11,774 nucleotides of DNA from SG8-30 sp037443885 (GTDB lineage Bacteria > Pseudomonadota > Gammaproteobacteria > Steroidobacterales > Steroidobacteraceae), in the NCBI GenBank assembly GCA_037443885.1, contig JBBINN010000088.1:1-11774 (forward strand), in the 5' to 3' direction. Below the pieces are notes generated by a model. It was not told the origin of the DNA, did no database searches, and saw only the letters and a list, made by a program, of their open reading frames with translations. Positions 11,163-11,774 of the stretch are shown one piece after another. The translations under genes and the position numbers were made by a program. Positions within the stretch are counted from its first letter, which is position 1, and the number at the start of each line of letters is the position of its first letter.

Positions 11163-11765
11163 TCAGGCGGGGACGCCGAGGGCGCGCAGGTCCTCGGCAG
11201 TGCTCGGCTCATCGCGGTGGTGGATGGCGTGCCAGAGGCGCTCGCGCGCCGTGTCGACGTTCACGACCATGTCGTCGATGAAGACGGTGCGCCGCGGGTC
11301 GAGCCCGAAGGCCTCCTCGGCACGGCGGTAGATCGCGGGGTCGGGCTTCGAGGCGCCGACCTTGTAGGAGGCGATGGCACCGTGGCCGATCGAGCCGATG
11401 CCCCAGGTGGCGTCGAGGTGCTCCCAGTGCAAGTCGCCGACATTGGAGAGGATGAACACGCGGTGCGACCGGGACAGCCTCCGCGCCAGGCCGAGCATGC
11501 CCTCCTGCGGCACGAAGATGTCGAGCCAGTGCGCGCGCATCGCGGCCCGGTCCATGGGCCGCGTGGTCAGCGACTCGATCCGCCCGAGCAGCGCCTCGCC
11601 GTCGAACGCGCCGCGCTCGTAGGCCGCGAGGTCGATGCGCGTGAGCAGCTCGCTGATGTGCGAGACATCGATGCCGTGCCCGTCGAGGAAGGCGAGCAGG
11701 CGGCGGAAGTCGAGGTGCACCAGCACCCGGCCGACGTCGAAGATGACTGTGTCGATGGCGGACAT
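11163..11765 (-). CDS. HAD-superfamily phosphatase, YihX-like
   Basis: 200 residues. HAD motif I is IFDVGRVLV (8-16): Asp10 is the nucleophile and the usual second Asp is Gly12, as in YihX-type enzymes (DLGNV). Motif II ILSNVGD (105-111), motif III with Lys140 in GASKPDPAIY (137-146) and motif IV VFIDDMVVNV (161-170) with Asp164/Asp165 are complete. A helical cap lies between about 20 and 85. E. coli YihX removes phosphate from alpha-D-glucose-1-phosphate; that activity is a family inference here, and 2-haloacid dehalogenase-like or other sugar phosphatases are alternatives. First gene seen in the leftward HAD-DUF486-HIT operon. The start ATG is 9 nt from the window edge, preceded by GGGAACGCC, so any promoter is outside. 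Confidence 0.88.
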   Translation of the reverse strand: MSAIDTVIFDVGRVLVHLDFRRLLAFLDGHGIDVSHISELLTRIDLAAYERGAFDGEALLGRIESLTTRPMDRAAMRAHWLDIFVPQEGMLGLARRLSRSHRVFILSNVGDLHWEHLDATWGIGSIGHGAIASYKVGASKPDPAIYRRAEEAFGLDPRRTVFIDDMVVNVDTARERLWHAIHHRDEPSTAEDLRALGVPA

Positions 11766-11774
11766 GGCGTTCCC

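Noticed and set aside
1..11774. tRNA, rRNA, CRISPR, toxin-antitoxin or defence system
   Set aside because: Reading both strands showed no repeat-spacer pattern, no cloverleaf-like TΨC element and no matching protein families; genes fill nearly all of the window.

Overview
The window looks like part of a high-GC (about 70% G+C by eye) gammaproteobacterial chromosome, probably from a draft or metagenome-assembled genome because a 10-N scaffold join sits at 9198-9207. The rnk, lgt-thyA-folA and rlmI genes are ordinary proteobacterial housekeeping genes. A Xanthomonadales/Steroidobacterales-like lineage would fit the lgt-thyA-SET-folA order, but taxonomy is inference only. No tRNA, rRNA, CRISPR array, insertion sequence, phage gene or classic defence gene was seen.

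Layout. 1-271: no convincing gene; it holds a strong GC hairpin and a plausible rnk promoter. 272-685 (+): rnk, a GreA/GreB C-terminal-fold protein. 699-4668 (-): a tight leftward run transcribed in the order rlmI (23S rRNA m5C methyltransferase), lgt (prolipoprotein diacylglyceryl transferase), thyA (thymidylate synthase), a SET-domain protein lysine methyltransferase with a basic tail, and folA (dihydrofolate reductase). lgt/thyA overlap by one base, and SET/folA are only 2 nt apart if folA uses its GTG. ThyA turns methylene-THF into dihydrofolate and FolA reduces it back, so the two are a metabolic pair with a eukaryote-like SET enzyme between them.

4773-6872 (+): a 699-residue DUF255/YyaL (SPATA20-like) protein with a thioredoxin-like N-terminus, divergent from rlmI. 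6877-7437 (-): a TMEM165/GDT1-family cation transporter (MneA type) with two EMGDKT motifs. Its ATG overlaps, within one CATG, the ATG of the divergent threonine/serine dehydratase (7436-8467, +). 8501-9552 (+): an AEC (auxin efflux carrier) family permease cut by a faulty scaffold join. A 26-bp sequence is repeated on both sides of the join, and 119 bp coding on the other strand for a magnesium-chelatase subunit D-like fragment is wedged in. Removing 155 bp restores one 298-residue permease frame. Its stop shares a CTAG with the stop of the convergent TMEM175/DUF1211-like membrane protein (9549-10259, -).

10345-11765 (-): a compact operon transcribed as HAD phosphatase (YihX-like), DUF486 small membrane protein, HIT-family protein (TTG start coupled to the DUF486 stop).

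The most biologically interesting item is the SET methyltransferase embedded between thyA and folA. The most important technical item is the chimeric join in the AEC gene. I found no clear new multi-gene system; the remaining points concern unusual starts, promoters and altered family motifs.
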